From the NCBI GenBank assembly GCA_948468465.1, contig CAOKJJ010000104.1:1-17188 (forward strand): 17,188 nucleotides of DNA, written 5' to 3'. The notes beneath the pieces are model-generated. The model searched no databases. It was given only the letters and a program-made list of their open reading frames with translations, and had not been told where the DNA came from. Origin of the DNA: an uncultured Eubacterium sp. GTDB lineage: Bacteria > Bacillota_A > Clostridia > Lachnospirales > Lachnospiraceae. Both the position numbers and the translations under genes were made by a program. Below, one piece after another: positions 16,926 through 17,188 of this stretch (positions within the stretch are counted from its first letter, which is position 1; every line of letters begins with the position of its first letter).

Positions 16926-17005
16926 TTATTATGTGCGGCTGTCAGCAGATAGATGGCAGTCCTGTATAAAGGGACTGTCAGCGCTATGCTGCTGATTCAT
17001 AATAA
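16926..17005 (+). repeat. 80-nt long imperfect hairpin in rpsM leader
   Basis: Three to four stacked helices: 16926-16933/16998-17005 (8 bp perfect), 16942-16948/16989-16995 (7 bp perfect), 16949-16952/16984-16987 (4 bp) and 16954-16962/16972-16980 (9 bp, one G-U), with a 9-nt loop TGTATAAAG. An asymmetric internal loop (16934-16941 against 16996-16997) and small bulges interrupt it, about 28 bp in all. Confidence 0.8.
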
Positions 17006-17024
17006 ACAGCGGGCACTGCTGGGT

Positions 17025-17054
17025 CCGGTATCTTTTATACCGAGGGGATACTGG
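17025..17054 (+). promoter_or_regulatory. Mutually exclusive hairpins in rpsM leader
   Basis: Hairpin A pairs 17026-17031 with 17037-17042 (CGGTAT with ATACCG, loop CTTTT). Hairpin B pairs 17025-17032 with 17047-17054 (CCGGTATC with GATACTGG, one G-U). They share the same 5' arm, so only one can form. This is an arrangement expected of an RNA switch, or of a duplicated arm. Function is inferred. Confidence 0.5.
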
Positions 17055-17181
17055 TAAAAAGTGTCAGCAATTGCAGGCCATGCACACATTTCAGGCCGGG
17101 AAACCGGAGCTGCATGGTCTGGCTCAGAAGAAAAGAATCACAAAATTATACCAATTTAAGAATTATGGAGGTGCAGTACAC

Positions 17182-17188
17182 ATGGCAC
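17182..17188 (+). CDS. rpsM: 30S ribosomal protein S13, start only
   Basis: The window ends 7 nt into a probable gene: ATG GCA C, fitting the usual S13 beginning Met-Ala-Arg. GGAGG (17167-17171) stands 10 nt upstream. Identification rests mainly on position: rpsM follows rpmJ in the alpha operon of almost all Firmicutes. The reading frame cannot be tested here. Confidence 0.7.

Larger units (their letters stand above)
16868..17181 (+). promoter_or_regulatory. 314-nt highly structured leader before rpsM
   Basis: No gene is visible, but helices cover most of 16887-17121: 16887-16891/16902-16906 (5 bp); an extended hairpin 16926-17005; 17007-17012/17016-17021 (6 bp, one G-U); a competing pair of hairpins at 17025-17054; and 17074-17084/17111-17121 (11 bp, one G-U) enclosing CCGG-GAAA-CCGG at 17096-17107. 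The last 60 nt are unstructured and AT-rich up to GGAGG. It has the look of a folded cis-regulatory RNA. S4 controls the alpha operon through the rpsM leader in E. coli, so autoregulation is a reasonable guess, but I see no match to that pseudoknot. Confidence 0.6.

Noticed and set aside
16868..17181. Retron, T-box, cobalamin or c-di-GMP riboswitch in the rpsM leader
   Set aside because: No reverse transcriptase nearby, no T-box motif, and none of the conserved cores of the riboswitches I know could be aligned by eye.
1..17188. CRISPR array or tRNA/rRNA genes
   Set aside because: No regularly spaced direct repeats, no tRNA cloverleaf with a conserved T-loop, and no rRNA sequence found by eye.

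Overview
The window carries the S10 and spc ribosomal-protein operons and the start of the alpha operon of a low-to-mid GC Firmicute. It is most likely a Clostridia member, probably Lachnospiraceae. Reasons: the gene order rpsJ-rplC-rplD-rplW-rplB-rpsS-rplV-rpsC-rplP-rpmC-rpsQ-rplN-rplX-rplE-rpsN-rpsH-rplF-rplR-rpsE-rpmD-rplO-secY-adk-map-infA, strong AGGAGG ribosome binding sites, the short zinc-type S14, a four-cysteine zinc LID in adenylate kinase, and a HipA-like kinase of a type I associate with this family. Every gene is on the + strand and the ribosomal genes look intact.

Layout. 1-210 is a leader that folds well on paper: a long-range two-part stem enclosing two hairpins, then two mutually exclusive stems, the second of which covers the rpsJ Shine-Dalgarno and is followed by seven T's next to the start codon. 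211-9598 is a tight run of 21 ribosomal-protein genes, with a structured 156-nt gap between rpsJ and rplC. secY follows with a TAATG overlap. A terminator-like hairpin and a small orphan winged-helix gene then separate secY from adk, which has its own likely promoter. map follows adk; the small KOW gene found between map and infA in Bacillus is missing. A textbook terminator ends the unit right after infA.

13251-16582 interrupts the usual infA-rpmJ junction with a Na/Pi-cotransporter/PhoU-domain protein carrying a Lys-rich repeat tail and a stand-alone HipA-like kinase, closed by a strong hairpin. Transcription restarts at a near-consensus sigma-A promoter (TTGCAT, 17 nt, TATAAT) ahead of rpmJ. 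Between rpmJ and rpsM lie 314 nt without a gene, filled almost end to end with predicted helices. These include an 80-nt long hairpin, a pair of competing hairpins, and an 11-bp stem enclosing a GAAA tetraloop hairpin. I consider this the best candidate for an undescribed element in the window, a cis-acting leader of the alpha operon.

Together the genes make ribosomal subunits, the translocon that receives nascent membrane proteins, adenylate balance, N-terminal methionine removal and initiation factor IF-1. The two inserted genes are not translation genes; the HipA-like kinase could act on translation components, but that is inference from the family. All pairings were found by eye without energy calculations or comparative data.
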